NCBI GenBank assembly: GCA_966210725.1
Contig: CBIHLN010000001.1
Span: 16,471-80,470 of the forward strand
Reading direction: 5' to 3'
DNA: 64,000 bases
Source of the DNA: Lysobacter_C sp966210725
GTDB lineage: Bacteria > Pseudomonadota > Gammaproteobacteria > Xanthomonadales > Xanthomonadaceae
This document shows positions 9,535-21,196 of the stretch, in pieces (within the stretch, counting starts at the first letter, position 1; each line of letters starts with the position of its first letter). Both the position numbers and the translations under genes were made by a program. Under the pieces are notes generated by a model that saw only the letters and a program-made list of their open reading frames with translations, was not told the DNA's origin and made no database searches.

Positions 9535-10331
9535 CGCCGCGTCGTGTCCCGCCGCATGAAGGCCTGCAGCGCCGCGCCGTAGGCAGGATCGGCGTCTACG
9601 GTGTTATGGCCGGCGCCGGTAAGCGTCACCTCTGTGGTGGACGCGCGGGGCAGGGCATCGATCAGTCGCCGGGTGCTGTGCGCTGGCACGACCTCATCGT
9701 CACCCGCGCGCACGACCTGAACCTCGTCCTCGAACCCCGCCAGCGCGAGAGAGGAATCGAACCGGTCCCGGATGAGCCAGTCCACCGGCAGCCACGGGTA
9801 ATGGTGGCGGGCCACCGTGACCATGCTGTCGAACGGCGTGACCAGGGACAGCCGCTGTACCGGCCGCCGCGAGGCGACATGGGCCGCGACTCCGCTGCCC
9901 AGGCTGCGTCCGATGACATCGACCGATGCGTGGCGGGCCGCGGCGTGGTCGAAGAACGCCAGCGCGTCCTGCTTGAGCGCGCCTTCCGAGGGCGAACCCT
10001 CGCTGGCGCCGTAGCCGCGGTAGGCCGGCAGGTACACGGTGTGGCCGGGGAACCAGTGCGCGAACGCATCCCGGTGCACCTCGACGGCCTCCGCATTGCC
10101 GCCGAAATACACCAGCGCATGCGCACGCCCGGGGTTGACCACCCAGGCCCGCAGTCGGACATCGTCCACGACCAGCGTCAGGTCGGCGCCCGCGGCCGAG
10201 GTGCGGGTGAATGCCGGGAAGTACATCAGGTCGCGCTGCCGTGCCGCGACCAGCACGCAGACGGCGAGGTAGCCCATGGCAAGCAGCACCAGGGCCCGCA
10301 GCAGGGTGCGTCGCCACGCCCGGCGTGCCAT
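9531..10331 (-). CDS. Membrane-anchored alpha/beta-hydrolase
   Basis: A 266-residue protein with an N-terminal hydrophobic anchor (about residues 9-29) and an alpha/beta-hydrolase fold. The nucleophile elbow is GRSLGSG, with likely acid in RAGDDEVVP and His in GAGHNTV near the end. The YFGGNAEAVE and YRGYGASEG segments resemble the BEM46/YfhR-like hydrolase group. Substrate unknown. It runs opposite to its left neighbour and ends with overlapping stops. Confidence 0.82.
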   Translation of the reverse strand: MARRAWRRTLLRALVLLAMGYLAVCVLVAARQRDLMYFPAFTRTSAAGADLTLVVDDVRLRAWVVNPGRAHALVYFGGNAEAVEVHRDAFAHWFPGHTVYLPAYRGYGASEGSPSEGALKQDALAFFDHAAARHASVDVIGRSLGSGVAAHVASRRPVQRLSLVTPFDSMVTVARHHYPWLPVDWLIRDRFDSSLALAGFEDEVQVVRAGDDEVVPAHSTRRLIDALPRASTTEVTLTGAGHNTVDADPAYGAALQAFMRRDTTRR

Positions 10332-10342
10332 CGAGGGTCGAT

Positions 10343-10654
10343 TCAGACGGCGTGCGAGCGCTTCGCCGCATCAAAGGCGGCCAGTTGCTCCGGCGTCGCA
10401 TCACGCTGGTGCTTGGACTTCCACTGCGGGAAGGGCTCGCCATACACCGCCTCCCGCGCCTCGTCCCGGGTCATGGTGATGCCGCGGGTCTCGGCGGCCT
10501 CGCGGTACCAGTCGGCCAGGCAGTTGCGGCAGAAGCCGGCCAGGATCATCAGGTCGATGTTCTGCACGTCGGGGCGTGCCTCCAGCAGGTGCTGCCGGAG
10601 GCGCCTGAACACGGCGGCTTCGATCGCGGTGGTTTCGTGGTCGTGCTCGGTCAT
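10343..10654 (-). CDS. DUF1244 small conserved protein
   Basis: A 103-residue protein with the DUF1244 hallmark NIDLMILAGFCRNCLADWYREAAE and a conserved end (GEPFPQWKSKHQRDAT). Function unknown; the two close cysteines (FCRNC) might bind metal, which is inference. It lies 11 bp upstream of the hydrolase gene on the same strand and is divergent from folD. Confidence 0.87.
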   Translation of the reverse strand: MTEHDHETTAIEAAVFRRLRQHLLEARPDVQNIDLMILAGFCRNCLADWYREAAETRGITMTRDEAREAVYGEPFPQWKSKHQRDATPEQLAAFDAAKRSHAV

Positions 10655-10727
10655 GGCCGGTCTCCGGAAAGGGCGCTGTCGATCAGCGATAATGCGCGGC
10701 TACGTTCCAGCGCGCACTCTCCCCAGC

Positions 10728-11627
10728 ATGACCCGAACCAGCAAGTCCCACACGTCCAGCACCGCCCGAATCCTCGACGGCAAACGCATCGCCGAGGACC
10801 TGCTCGACAACCTCAAGGCCCAGGTCGATGCGCGCCTGGCGGCCGGCAAGTCGGCGCCGGGCCTGGCGGTGGTGCTGGTGGGCAATGACCCGGCGTCGGC
10901 CGTGTACGTGCGCAACAAGCGCCGGGCCGCCGAGAAGGTCGGCATCCGCGCGATCGACCACGACCTGCCGGCCGACACCGGCGATGACGAGTTGCTGGCC
11001 CTGATCGACCGACTGAATGCCGACCCCGATGTCCACGGCATCCTGGTGCAGTTGCCGCTGCCTGACCGCCGCGACGCCACCGCGCTGATCCACCGCATCG
11101 ACCCGCGCAAGGACGTGGACGGCTTCCACCCGGAGAACGTCGGCCACCTCGCGCTGCGCCAGTTCGGCCTGCGCCCGTGCACGCCGCGCGGCATCACTAC
11201 GCTGCTGGGCTACACCGACCGGCCGGTGCGCGGGCAGAGTGCCACCATCGTCGGCGTCTCCAACCACGTCGGGCGGCCCATGGCGCTCGAGCTGCTGATC
11301 GCCGGTTGCACCACCACGTGCTGCCACAAGTTCACGCCGCCGGATGTGCTGGAGGCGGCCGTGCGCGGCGCCGACATCCTGGTGGTGGCGGTCGGCCGGC
11401 CGCAGCTCATCCCGGGCGAATGGGTGAAGCCGGGCGCCGTGGTCATCGACGTGGGCATCAACCGCCTGGACGACGGCCGTCTGGTGGGCGACGTGGGCTA
11501 CGCGGCCGCAGCGGAGCGGGCCAGCTGGATCACGCCGGTCCCGGGCGGGGTGGGGCCGATGACGGTTGCTACGCTGATGCAGAACACCCTGGAGGCGGCC
11601 GAAGCCGCGGACCCGGCCGCCCCCTGA
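10728..11627 (+). CDS. folD: FolD, methylenetetrahydrofolate dehydrogenase/cyclohydrolase
   Basis: A 299-residue bifunctional enzyme interconverting 5,10-methylene- and 10-formyl-THF with NADP. Motifs seen are YVRNKRRAAEKVGI (with the catalytic Lys), GILVQLPLP, PRKDVDGFHPEN and the NADP-site VSNHVGRPMA, then PVPGGVGPMTVA. The ATG at 10728 is preceded by a GATAAT -10-like box about 40 bp upstream. The frame stays open far upstream on this strand, but that part is antisense to other genes. Confidence 0.95.
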   Translation: MTRTSKSHTSSTARILDGKRIAEDLLDNLKAQVDARLAAGKSAPGLAVVLVGNDPASAVYVRNKRRAAEKVGIRAIDHDLPADTGDDELLALIDRLNADPDVHGILVQLPLPDRRDATALIHRIDPRKDVDGFHPENVGHLALRQFGLRPCTPRGITTLLGYTDRPVRGQSATIVGVSNHVGRPMALELLIAGCTTTCCHKFTPPDVLEAAVRGADILVVAVGRPQLIPGEWVKPGAVVIDVGINRLDDGRLVGDVGYAAAAERASWITPVPGGVGPMTVATLMQNTLEAAEAADPAAP

Positions 11628-11689
11628 GCCGGGGCAGCGGGACGGCGTTTCCGCGGGCCACGAGGCAAGCGCAGGCCGCCCGCGCGCGG

Positions 11690-11695
11690 TACAAT
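11690..11695 (+). promoter_or_regulatory. Candidate -10 box for guaB
   Basis: TACAAT lies 28 bp upstream of the guaB ATG in an otherwise very GC-rich gap after folD. No convincing -35 box is visible at the usual spacing, so this rests on the hexamer and its position alone. Confidence 0.35.
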
Positions 11696-11723
11696 GGCGC
11701 GCTTCATCCACCCGGGCCGCCCC

Positions 11724-13181
11724 ATGCTGCGCATCCAGGCTGAAGCGCTGACCTACGACGACGTATCGCTCGTTCCCGCGCATTCCACCGTCCTGCCCAA
11801 GGACGTATCGCTCGAAACCCGCGTCACCCGCGACCTCACCATCCGCCTGCCGATCCTGTCGGCCGCGATGGACACCGTCAGCGAAGCACGCCTGGCCATC
11901 GCACTGGCCCAGCTCGGCGGCCTGAGCATCATCCACAAGAACATGAGCCTGGAGCAGCAGGCCGCGCACGTCGCGCAGGTCAAGAAGTTCGAGGCCGGCG
12001 TGATCAAGGAGCCGTTTACCGTCGGCCCCGAGACCACCATCGCCGAGGTGCTCAAGCTCACCCGTGCGCGCAACATTTCCGGCGTGCCGGTGGTGGACGG
12101 CGGCCAGCTGGTCGGCATCGTCACCAGCCGTGACATGCGCTTCGAGAAGAAGCTCGACGACCCGGTCCGCCACATCATGACCAAGCGTGACCGCCTGGTG
12201 ACGGTGCGCGAGGGCGCCAGCGACGAGGAAGTGGTGCAGCTGCTGCACAAGCACCGCATCGAGAAGGTGCTGGTGGTCAACGACGGCTTCGAGCTGCGCG
12301 GCCTGATCACCGTCAAGGACATCCAGAAGAAGTCCGATAACCCCAACGCCGCCTACGACAGCAGCGAACGCCTGCTGGTCGGCGCGGCCGTGGGCGTGGG
12401 CGGCGACACCGAGGCCCGCATCGAGGCGCTGGCCGCCGCCGGCGTTGACGTGGTGGTGGTCGATACCGCACACGGCCACTCGCAAGGCGTGCTGGACCGG
12501 GTGAAATGGGTCAAGACGCGCTTCCCGCAGCTGCAGGTGATCGGCGGCAATATCGTCACCGGCGATGCCGCGCTGGCGCTGATGGACCACGGCGCAGATG
12601 CCGTGAAGGTGGGCGTAGGCCCGGGTTCGATCTGCACCACGCGCGTCGTCGCGGGCGTCGGCGTGCCGCAGGTGACCGCGGTGGCGATGGTCGCGGAAGC
12701 GCTGCAGGACCGCATCCCGCTGATCGCCGACGGCGGCATCCGCTATTCCGGCGACATCGGCAAGGCGCTGGTCGCCGGCGCGTCGACGGTCATGGTCGGC
12801 GGCCTGTTCGCCGGCACCGAGGAGGCGCCGGGCGAGGTCGAGCTGTTCCAGGGCCGCAGCTACAAGAGCTACCGCGGCATGGGCAGCCTGGGCGCGATGG
12901 AGCAGGGCTCCAAGGACCGCTACTTCCAGGATGCGTCCGACGCCGACAAGCTGGTGCCGGAGGGCATCGAAGGCCGCGTGCCCTACCGCGGCCCGCTGCG
13001 CAACGTCGTCCACCAGCTCGCCGGCGGCCTGCGCGCCACCATGGGCTACGTGGGCTGCGCGTCGATCGAGGACATGCGTAAGAAGCCCAGCTTCGTGCGC
13101 ATCACCGGCGCAGGCTCGCGCGAGAGCCACGTGCACGACGTGCAGATCACCAAGGAACCGCCGAACTACCGGGCGGGATAA
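11724..13181 (+). CDS. guaB: GuaB, IMP dehydrogenase
   Basis: A 485-residue enzyme oxidising IMP to XMP, first committed step of GMP synthesis. The barrel domain is interrupted by a CBS pair at about 95-200 (VVDGGQLVGIVTSRDMRF, LVVNDGFELRGLITVKDI). The catalytic loop GPGSICTTR carries the active-site Cys, and GGIRYSGDIGKAL and YRGMGSLGAM form the IMP site. The ATG at 11724 gives the usual family length; an earlier in-frame ATG at 11694 overlaps the -10 box. guaA follows after 115 bp. Confidence 0.96.
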   Translation: MLRIQAEALTYDDVSLVPAHSTVLPKDVSLETRVTRDLTIRLPILSAAMDTVSEARLAIALAQLGGLSIIHKNMSLEQQAAHVAQVKKFEAGVIKEPFTVGPETTIAEVLKLTRARNISGVPVVDGGQLVGIVTSRDMRFEKKLDDPVRHIMTKRDRLVTVREGASDEEVVQLLHKHRIEKVLVVNDGFELRGLITVKDIQKKSDNPNAAYDSSERLLVGAAVGVGGDTEARIEALAAAGVDVVVVDTAHGHSQGVLDRVKWVKTRFPQLQVIGGNIVTGDAALALMDHGADAVKVGVGPGSICTTRVVAGVGVPQVTAVAMVAEALQDRIPLIADGGIRYSGDIGKALVAGASTVMVGGLFAGTEEAPGEVELFQGRSYKSYRGMGSLGAMEQGSKDRYFQDASDADKLVPEGIEGRVPYRGPLRNVVHQLAGGLRATMGYVGCASIEDMRKKPSFVRITGAGSRESHVHDVQITKEPPNYRAG

Positions 13182-13296
13182 AGCACGCGCGGGACGGGGG
13201 GCGGGCACAGGCAGGAACCGGGTGCCGCCCACTGATGCGACGCGGCAGATTCCCCTCGGCCTCCTATTCCCTGTTCCCCATTCCCGCTCCGGCCCC

Positions 13297-14862
<1,566 letters not shown>

Positions 14863-14881
14863 GTGCCGGGACGACCTTGGC

Positions 14882-15379
14882 TTGAGCATCGAACTGCCCG
14901 ACGACCACCACTGGATGCGCCACGCGCTTTCGCTGGCCGACCGGGCCGAGCGCGAGGACGATGAAATCCCGGTCGGTGCCGTGCTGGTGTCGGCCGGAGG
15001 CGAGATCCTCGGCGAGGGCTGGAACCGCAACATCACCGAGCACGACCCGACCGCGCATGCGGAAATCGTCGCCATGCGTCAGGCGGGACGCCGGTTGGGC
15101 AACCACCGCCTGTTGGGCAGCACGCTTTACATCACCCTCGAGCCGTGCGCGATGTGCGCCATGGCGATGGTGCACGCGCGCATCGCCCGCGTCGTGTTCG
15201 GCGCCTTTGATCCGAAGACCGGCGCCGCCGGCAGCGTGTTCGACCTGCTGGCCGACCCCCGGCATAACCATCGCGTCGAGGTGGCCGGCGGTGTTCTCGG
15301 CGAGGAGGCGGGCGGCAGGCTCACGGCGTACTTCCGCCGCAAGCGCGGGAAGCCCGTAGCGGGGCAGGGCGGCGTCTAG
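14882..15379 (+). CDS. tadA: TadA, tRNA(Arg) adenosine-34 deaminase
   Basis: A zinc deaminase making inosine at the wobble position of tRNA-Arg(ACG). The motifs are HAEIVAM (zinc His and proton-shuttling Glu) and PCAMC (zinc Cys pair). The start is uncertain: TTG at 14882 gives 165 residues and sits just after guaA; ATG at 14915 gives 154 and begins closer to the conserved MRHALSLADRA; an ATG at 14789 would overlap guaA by 74 bp. The core call is firm, the first residues are not. Confidence 0.88.
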   Translation: MSIELPDDHHWMRHALSLADRAEREDDEIPVGAVLVSAGGEILGEGWNRNITEHDPTAHAEIVAMRQAGRRLGNHRLLGSTLYITLEPCAMCAMAMVHARIARVVFGAFDPKTGAAGSVFDLLADPRHNHRVEVAGGVLGEEAGGRLTAYFRRKRGKPVAGQGGV

Positions 15380-15400
15380 CCTGAGCGGGCAAGTCGAGCT

Positions 15401-15475
15401 GCAGGAGCGGCTTCAGCCGTGAACGTGGCGTATGTTCGTACGCCGCCCCATGATCGCGGCTGAAGCCGCTCCTGC
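15401..15475. repeat. Nested palindromic (REP-like) element between convergent genes
   Basis: A perfect 19-bp inverted repeat (GCAGGAGCGGCTTCAGCCG at 15401-15419, complement at 15457-15475) encloses a second perfect 6-bp stem (GGCGTA 15427-15432 / TACGCC 15439-15444). The outer arm is of the GGAGCGGCTTCAGCCG type that I recall as an interspersed repeat in Xanthomonadaceae genomes. It lies between the ends of tadA and the DUF2721 gene, where it could also act as a bidirectional terminator. Confidence 0.8.
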
Positions 15476-15480
15476 AACGC

Positions 15481-15960
15481 TTACTCCCCTGTGCCCCGGC
15501 GCTTCGCCCGGGCCCGGCCGTGGGCATGGTCCATTTCCTCGTTGAGCGCTGACACCGCCATGGCCGACTCACGCGACAGGTTGATGCTGGCGGCGAACAT
15601 CGCCAGCACGCCCAGCACCGCCAGGATCGTGGGCAGGCTGCCCAGCCGGTAGTTGAGGAAGGCGTCGATGGCCACCGACAGGCTGGTGCCGACGAAAAAA
15701 CTGATCGCCGCGTACAGCAGCTGGCTTCCACGCAGCACGAGATTGGAGCGTCGGCGCTGCACGTCGACCAGCCGATCCATTCGCTCGATCTGTGCCGCAT
15801 CGAGGTCGCCCTCGTCCAGTTCGCGCAAGAGGCCCCGCAACCGGTCCACGACGCGCGCAAGGCGGTTGTTGGCCGACATCAGCAATGAGGCAGTGGCCGT
15901 CAGGAAGAACGCGGGCGCCAACATGGCCGTCAGGATCGCGTAATGGGTGTTCTGGAACAT
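15481..15960 (-). CDS. DUF2721 membrane protein
   Basis: A 159-residue integral membrane protein with DUF2721 features: an N-terminal segment (AILTAMLAPAFFLTATASLLM), a central amphipathic stretch with NRLARVVDRLR and RRSNLVLRGSQLLYAAI, and two further membrane segments at about 85-105 and 112-132. Function unknown. The ATG at 15960 is chosen because upstream in-frame sequence runs antisense into orn. It is divergent from orn and convergent with tadA. Confidence 0.82.
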   Translation of the reverse strand: MFQNTHYAILTAMLAPAFFLTATASLLMSANNRLARVVDRLRGLLRELDEGDLDAAQIERMDRLVDVQRRRSNLVLRGSQLLYAAISFFVGTSLSVAIDAFLNYRLGSLPTILAVLGVLAMFAASINLSRESAMAVSALNEEMDHAHGRARAKRRGTGE

Positions 15961-16027
15961 CCGTTGGCTGCTCTCTTGCTGCGGGGGCTCGGCTATCATG
16001 CCGCGACACGGACACGACGGGGAGCCC

Positions 16028-16600
16028 ATGGCGGCGAAGAATGGAAACGACCACAGGTTGATCTGGATCGACCTGGAGATGACCGGGCTGGATACGGTCA
16101 ACGATTCGATCCTCGAGATCGCCACGGTGGTCACCGACGCCGACCTCAACGTCCTGGCCGAAGGGCCCGAGCTGGCGATCCGCCATTCGCTGCAGCGGCT
16201 CGAGGCGATGGACGAGTGGAACCGCAACCAGCACCGCAAGTCGGGCTTGTGGAATCGCGTGCTGGAGGACGGCGTGGCGATGGAGGAGGCCGAAACCCGC
16301 ACGCTCGCTTTTCTCAACGACTGGGTCCCGGCCGGCGCGTCGCCGATGTGCGGCAACTCGATCTGCCAGGACCGGCGCTTCCTGCACCGCGAAATGCCGG
16401 AGCTGGAGCGGCACTTCCACTACCGCAACCTCGACGTCAGCACGATCAAGGAGCTGGCGCGCCGATGGGCACCGGACGTCATGGCCGGTGTCGGCAAGGA
16501 GGCCAAGCACACCGCACTCAGCGACGTGCACGACTCCATCGCCGAACTGCGCCACTACCGGTACTTCATGGGGCGGCTGAGCGGACTGCCCCAGGAGTAG
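16028..16600 (+). CDS. orn: Orn, oligoribonuclease
   Basis: A 190-residue 3'-5' exoribonuclease of the DEDDh family that degrades 2-5 nt RNAs and pGpG. WIDLEMTG carries the first Asp/Glu pair, GNSICQDRRFL the third acidic region, and HTALSDVHDSIAEL the His/Asp of the last motif. The ATG at 16028 follows GGGGAG at good spacing. A TATCAT box at 15994-15999 could be its -10. The gene ends 9 bp from the convergent mscS-family gene. Confidence 0.95.
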   Translation: MAAKNGNDHRLIWIDLEMTGLDTVNDSILEIATVVTDADLNVLAEGPELAIRHSLQRLEAMDEWNRNQHRKSGLWNRVLEDGVAMEEAETRTLAFLNDWVPAGASPMCGNSICQDRRFLHREMPELERHFHYRNLDVSTIKELARRWAPDVMAGVGKEAKHTALSDVHDSIAELRHYRYFMGRLSGLPQE

Positions 16601-16609
16601 CGCGCGGCG

Positions 16610-17557
<948 letters not shown>

Positions 17558-17563
17558 GTACCA

Positions 17564-17569
17564 CCTCCT
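17564..17569 (-). promoter_or_regulatory. Ribosome binding site that decides the GTG start of the MscS gene
   Basis: AGGAGG on the minus strand, six bases before GTG at 17557. No comparable site precedes the upstream ATG at 17614. Confidence 0.75.
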
Positions 17570-17695
17570 GTTCAAGTCGATAGATGCGGAGAACCCATCG
17601 AGTCGGGGCTCCAAACGCGACGCCCCGCGAAGAGCGGGGCGTCGGTTGTGCGCGCAGCGTAGCGCCGCACGCGTTAGCGCGGTGTCATCCGGCGG

Positions 17696-20083
17696 TCAGG
17701 CGGACTTGCCCTTGCTGCCCTTGGCCTTGGCCAGGCGCAGCCAGGTGTCGACCACGGTGTCGGGGTTGAGCGACACCGATTCGATCCCCTGCTCCATCAG
17801 CCACTCCGCCAGGTCCGGATGGTCGCTGGGGCCCTGTCCGCAGATGCCGACGTACTTGCCCTTCGCGCGTGCGGTCTGGATTGCCATCGACAGCAGCTTC
17901 TTGACGGCCGCATCGCGCTCATCGAACAGGTGCGCGACGAGTGCCGAATCGCGGTCCAGGCCCAACGTCAGCTGTGTCAGGTCGTTGGAACCGATCGAGA
18001 AGCCGTCGAAGATCTCAAGGAACTCCTCGGCGAGCAGCGCGTTGGACGGCAGCTCGCACATCATGATGATCTTCAGGCCGTCCTTGCCCTGCTCCAGGCC
18101 GTTGGCGCGCAGCACCTCGACCACCTTGCGGCCCTCGTCCAGCGTGCGGACGAACGGGATCATCACCCAGCAGTTGGTGAGCCCCATCTCCTGGCGGACC
18201 TTGAGCACCGCACGGCACTCCAGCGCGAACGCTTCGGTGAAGCTCGGATCGACATAGCGGCTGGCGCCGCGGAAGCCGATCATCGGGTTCTCTTCGTGCG
18301 GCTCGTAGCGGGCGCCGCCGATCAGGTTGGCGTACTCGTTGGACTTGAAATCCGACAGGCGCACGATCACCGGGTGCGGCGCGAACGATGCAGTGATCGT
18401 CGCAATGCCCTCGGCCAGGCGATCGACGTAGAAGTCGACCGGGTCGCCATAGCCGGTGATGCGCGCGTCGATCTTCTGCTTGGTCGCCGCGTCCTGGCTG
18501 GCGTACTCCAGCAGCGCCTTCGGGTGGATGCCGATGTGGCTGGCGATGATCATCTCCAGCCGCGCCAGGCCCACTCCAGCGTTGGGCAGCATCGCGAAGT
18601 CGAACGCGCGCTCGGGGTTGGCGACGTTCATCATCACCTTGAGCGGCGCTTCGGGCATCTGCTCCAAGTCGGCCACGTGGCGTTCGAAGGGCAGGGCGCC
18701 GTCATAGATGAAGCCGGTGTCGCCCTCGGCGCAGCTCACGGTCACCGTCTGGCCGTCCTGGATGGTGTCCAGCGCGTTGCCGGTGCCGACCACGGCCGGA
18801 ACGCCCAGCTCACGCGCGATGATGGCCGCGTGGCAGGTGCGACCGCCGCGGTTGGTGACGATCGCGGCCGACCGCTTCATCACCGGCTCCCAGTCCGGGT
18901 CGGTCATGTCGGCGACCAGCACGTCGCCGGGCTGCACCCGGCTCATGTCTTCAAGGCTGCGTACCACGCGCGCCACGCCGGTGCCGATGCGCTGGCCGAT
19001 GGCGCGCCCCTCGCAGACCACCGGGCCCCGCTCGCCCAGCTGGAAGCGCTCCATCTGGGTGGCCTTGCCGCGCGACTTCACGGTCTCCGGGCGCGCCTGG
19101 ACGATGAAGAGCTTGCCGCTGACGCCGTCCTTCGCCCACTCCACGTCCATCGGGCGGCCGTAGTGCTTCTCGATGGTGATGGCCTGGCGTGCCAGCTCGT
19201 GCACGTCCTCGTCGCTGATCGAGAACGCATTGCGCAGCTCGGCAGGGGTGTCCTCGGTGCGCACGCGCTCGCCCGGCACGTCCGAATAGACCATGCGCAG
19301 CTGCTTGGCGCCGATCGAGCGACGAAGGATCGCCGGCTTGCCTTGCGCGAGCGTCGGCTTGTAGACGTAGAACTCGTCGGGATTCACCGCACCCTGCACG
19401 ACCATCTCGCCCAGGCCATAGCTGCCGGTGATGAAGACCACATCGCGGAAGCCGGACTCGGTGTCGAGCGTGAACAGCACGCCCGAGGCGCCGACGTCGG
19501 AACGCACCATCAGCTGCACGCCCGCCGACAGGAACACGTCCTCGTGCTTGAAGCCGTGGTGCACGCGGTAGGCGATCGCGCGGTCGTTGTAGAGGCTGGC
19601 AAAAACTTCCTTCACCTTGTGGACGACGTCGTCCTCGCCGGTGACGTTGAGGAACGTTTCCTGTTGGCCGGCGAAGGAGGCGTCCGGCAGGTCCTCGGCG
19701 GTCGCCGAGGAACGCACGGCCACGGCGACGTCACCGCCGCCGTTCTCGCCGCACAACTGGCGGTAGGCAGCGCGGATATCCGAGTCCAGTGGCGGCTGCA
19801 GCGGGGCATCGATCACCCAGCCGCGGATCTCCCTGCCGGCCGCGGTCAGCGCCGGCACGTCCTCGACGTCCAGCGTGGCCAGGCGGTCGAAGATGCGCTG
19901 GTGCAGGTCGTTGTGGGCGATGAAGTCCTTGAACGCCTCGGCGGTCGTGGCGAAGCCGCCCGGTACTGAAACGCCGAGCCCGGCCAGATGGCCGATCATC
20001 TCGCCGAGCGAAGAGTTCTTGCCGCCCACGCGGGCCAGGTCGTTGAGGCGCAGCGCGTGCAGCCAGAGGATGTTCTCGTTCAA
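17696..20083 (-). CDS. ppsA: PpsA, phosphoenolpyruvate synthase
   Basis: A 795-residue enzyme making PEP from pyruvate and ATP for gluconeogenesis. Visible are the N-terminal ATP-grasp region (RVGGKNSSLGEMIGHL, VRSSATAEDLPDASFAGQQETFLNV), the phosphohistidine domain (GGRTCHAAIIARELGVPAVVG) and the PEP/pyruvate barrel (GFRGASRY, MIPFVRTLDEG, SIGSNDLTQLTLGLDRDS). The start is TTG at 20083 (family N-terminus MNENILWL), with GGGAG about 10 bases upstream. It is divergent from its regulator ppsR. Confidence 0.95.
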   Translation of the reverse strand: MNENILWLHALRLNDLARVGGKNSSLGEMIGHLAGLGVSVPGGFATTAEAFKDFIAHNDLHQRIFDRLATLDVEDVPALTAAGREIRGWVIDAPLQPPLDSDIRAAYRQLCGENGGGDVAVAVRSSATAEDLPDASFAGQQETFLNVTGEDDVVHKVKEVFASLYNDRAIAYRVHHGFKHEDVFLSAGVQLMVRSDVGASGVLFTLDTESGFRDVVFITGSYGLGEMVVQGAVNPDEFYVYKPTLAQGKPAILRRSIGAKQLRMVYSDVPGERVRTEDTPAELRNAFSISDEDVHELARQAITIEKHYGRPMDVEWAKDGVSGKLFIVQARPETVKSRGKATQMERFQLGERGPVVCEGRAIGQRIGTGVARVVRSLEDMSRVQPGDVLVADMTDPDWEPVMKRSAAIVTNRGGRTCHAAIIARELGVPAVVGTGNALDTIQDGQTVTVSCAEGDTGFIYDGALPFERHVADLEQMPEAPLKVMMNVANPERAFDFAMLPNAGVGLARLEMIIASHIGIHPKALLEYASQDAATKQKIDARITGYGDPVDFYVDRLAEGIATITASFAPHPVIVRLSDFKSNEYANLIGGARYEPHEENPMIGFRGASRYVDPSFTEAFALECRAVLKVRQEMGLTNCWVMIPFVRTLDEGRKVVEVLRANGLEQGKDGLKIIMMCELPSNALLAEEFLEIFDGFSIGSNDLTQLTLGLDRDSALVAHLFDERDAAVKKLLSMAIQTARAKGKYVGICGQGPSDHPDLAEWLMEQGIESVSLNPDTVVDTWLRLAKAKGSKGKSA

Positions 20084-20177
20084 GGCGTTCGATCTCCCGG
20101 GTGTTCGGGGCGAGGGCAGGGGGTTGAATTGGCGGGCGCCGGCGGTGGGCGCGGCCAAGCCGCTATGATCGCCCGGG

Positions 20178-20206
20178 CGTCGAATCCATACAAGGTTGAT
20201 TCGACG
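20178..20206. promoter_or_regulatory. Inverted repeat in the ppsA-ppsR divergent promoter region
   Basis: A perfect 9-bp inverted repeat CGTCGAATC / GATTCGACG with an 11-bp spacer, followed by GGGGTTTTT at 20205-20213. A TATGAT box at 20164-20169 just upstream could be the ppsR -10, which would put the stem at the 5' end of the ppsR transcript. It could be an operator or a hairpin/attenuator; sequence alone does not separate these. Confidence 0.5.
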
Positions 20207-20256
20207 GGGTTTTTCGTATGGAGCGGCCCGCATGGCGGGCCTCGCGGAGGTTCTCG

Positions 20257-21078
20257 ATGACCGGATTGCGCCCGGTGTTCTACGTATCCGATGGCACCGG
20301 CATCACCGCCGAGACCATTGGCCACAGCCTGCTGACGCAGTTCACCACCACGCGTTTCGTCAGCGAGCGGATCTCGTTCGTGGACAGCGTGGAGCGTGCC
20401 CACGAGGCTGCGGAGCGGATCCGAGCCGCGGCCGAACTGCATGGCGCGCGTCCGGTGGTGATCAATTCGTGCATGGACAGCACGGTCGGGGCGGCCCTGG
20501 CCGAAAGCGGTGCGCTGATGCTGGATGTGTTCGAGCCCTTCATCGAACCGCTGGAACGGGAGTTCGGCGAGACCCGGCAACACGCGATCAACCGTGCCCA
20601 TGGCCTCGTGGATTTCGAGACCTACCACCGCCGAATCAACGCGATGAACTACGCGCTCAGCCACGACGACGGCGCCAGCATCGATTACGCCGAAGCCGAC
20701 CTCATCCTCGTGGCCGTGTCCCGCGCCGGCAAAACGCCGACGTGCGTGTATCTGGCCATGCATTACGGCGTGCGTGCGGCCAATTATCCGCTGACGGAGG
20801 AGGACCTGGAGCACGACCGGCTGCCGCCGCGGCTCCGGCCGCATCGCGACAAACTGTTCGGACTCACCATCGACCCGGTACGCCTGCAGCAGATCCGCCA
20901 GGAGCGCCGGCCGAATTCGCGCTACGCGCAGATGGACACGTGCCGGCGCGAAGTGGCCGCGGCGGAGATGATGTTCCGCGCCGAGCGCATCCCCACGCTC
21001 AGCACCACGCACACGTCGATCGAGGAGATCTCCAGCAAGGTGTTGTCCACGCTGGGGCTGCGGCGGGAGATGTTCTAG
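20257..21078 (+). CDS. ppsR: PpsR, PEP synthase regulatory protein (kinase/pyrophosphorylase)
   Basis: A 273-residue DUF299-family protein that switches PpsA off and on by ADP-dependent phosphorylation and phosphate-dependent dephosphorylation of its regulatory Thr. The start VFYVSDGTGITAETIGHSLLTQF and the P-loop-like VSRAGKTPTCVYLA are diagnostic. The ATG at 20257 has GGAGG at 20246-20250, six bases upstream. The divergent pairing with ppsA supports the role. Confidence 0.93.
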   Translation: MTGLRPVFYVSDGTGITAETIGHSLLTQFTTTRFVSERISFVDSVERAHEAAERIRAAAELHGARPVVINSCMDSTVGAALAESGALMLDVFEPFIEPLEREFGETRQHAINRAHGLVDFETYHRRINAMNYALSHDDGASIDYAEADLILVAVSRAGKTPTCVYLAMHYGVRAANYPLTEEDLEHDRLPPRLRPHRDKLFGLTIDPVRLQQIRQERRPNSRYAQMDTCRREVAAAEMMFRAERIPTLSTTHTSIEEISSKVLSTLGLRREMF

Positions 21079-21196
21079 CGGGGCAGGGCGCCCGGCCGGC
21101 GGCGCCCGGTTCGAACCATGCGAACGCTTAACGTAGGTCGGCCGCCAGGCCGCGTCAACGCTGCCGCTGCGCGGGGGCGACGTGTAGCATCGGGCC

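Noticed and set aside
9606..10727. Long N-terminal extension of folD
   Set aside because: Open by chance and antisense to the hydrolase and DUF1244 genes; folD begins at 10728 by family length.
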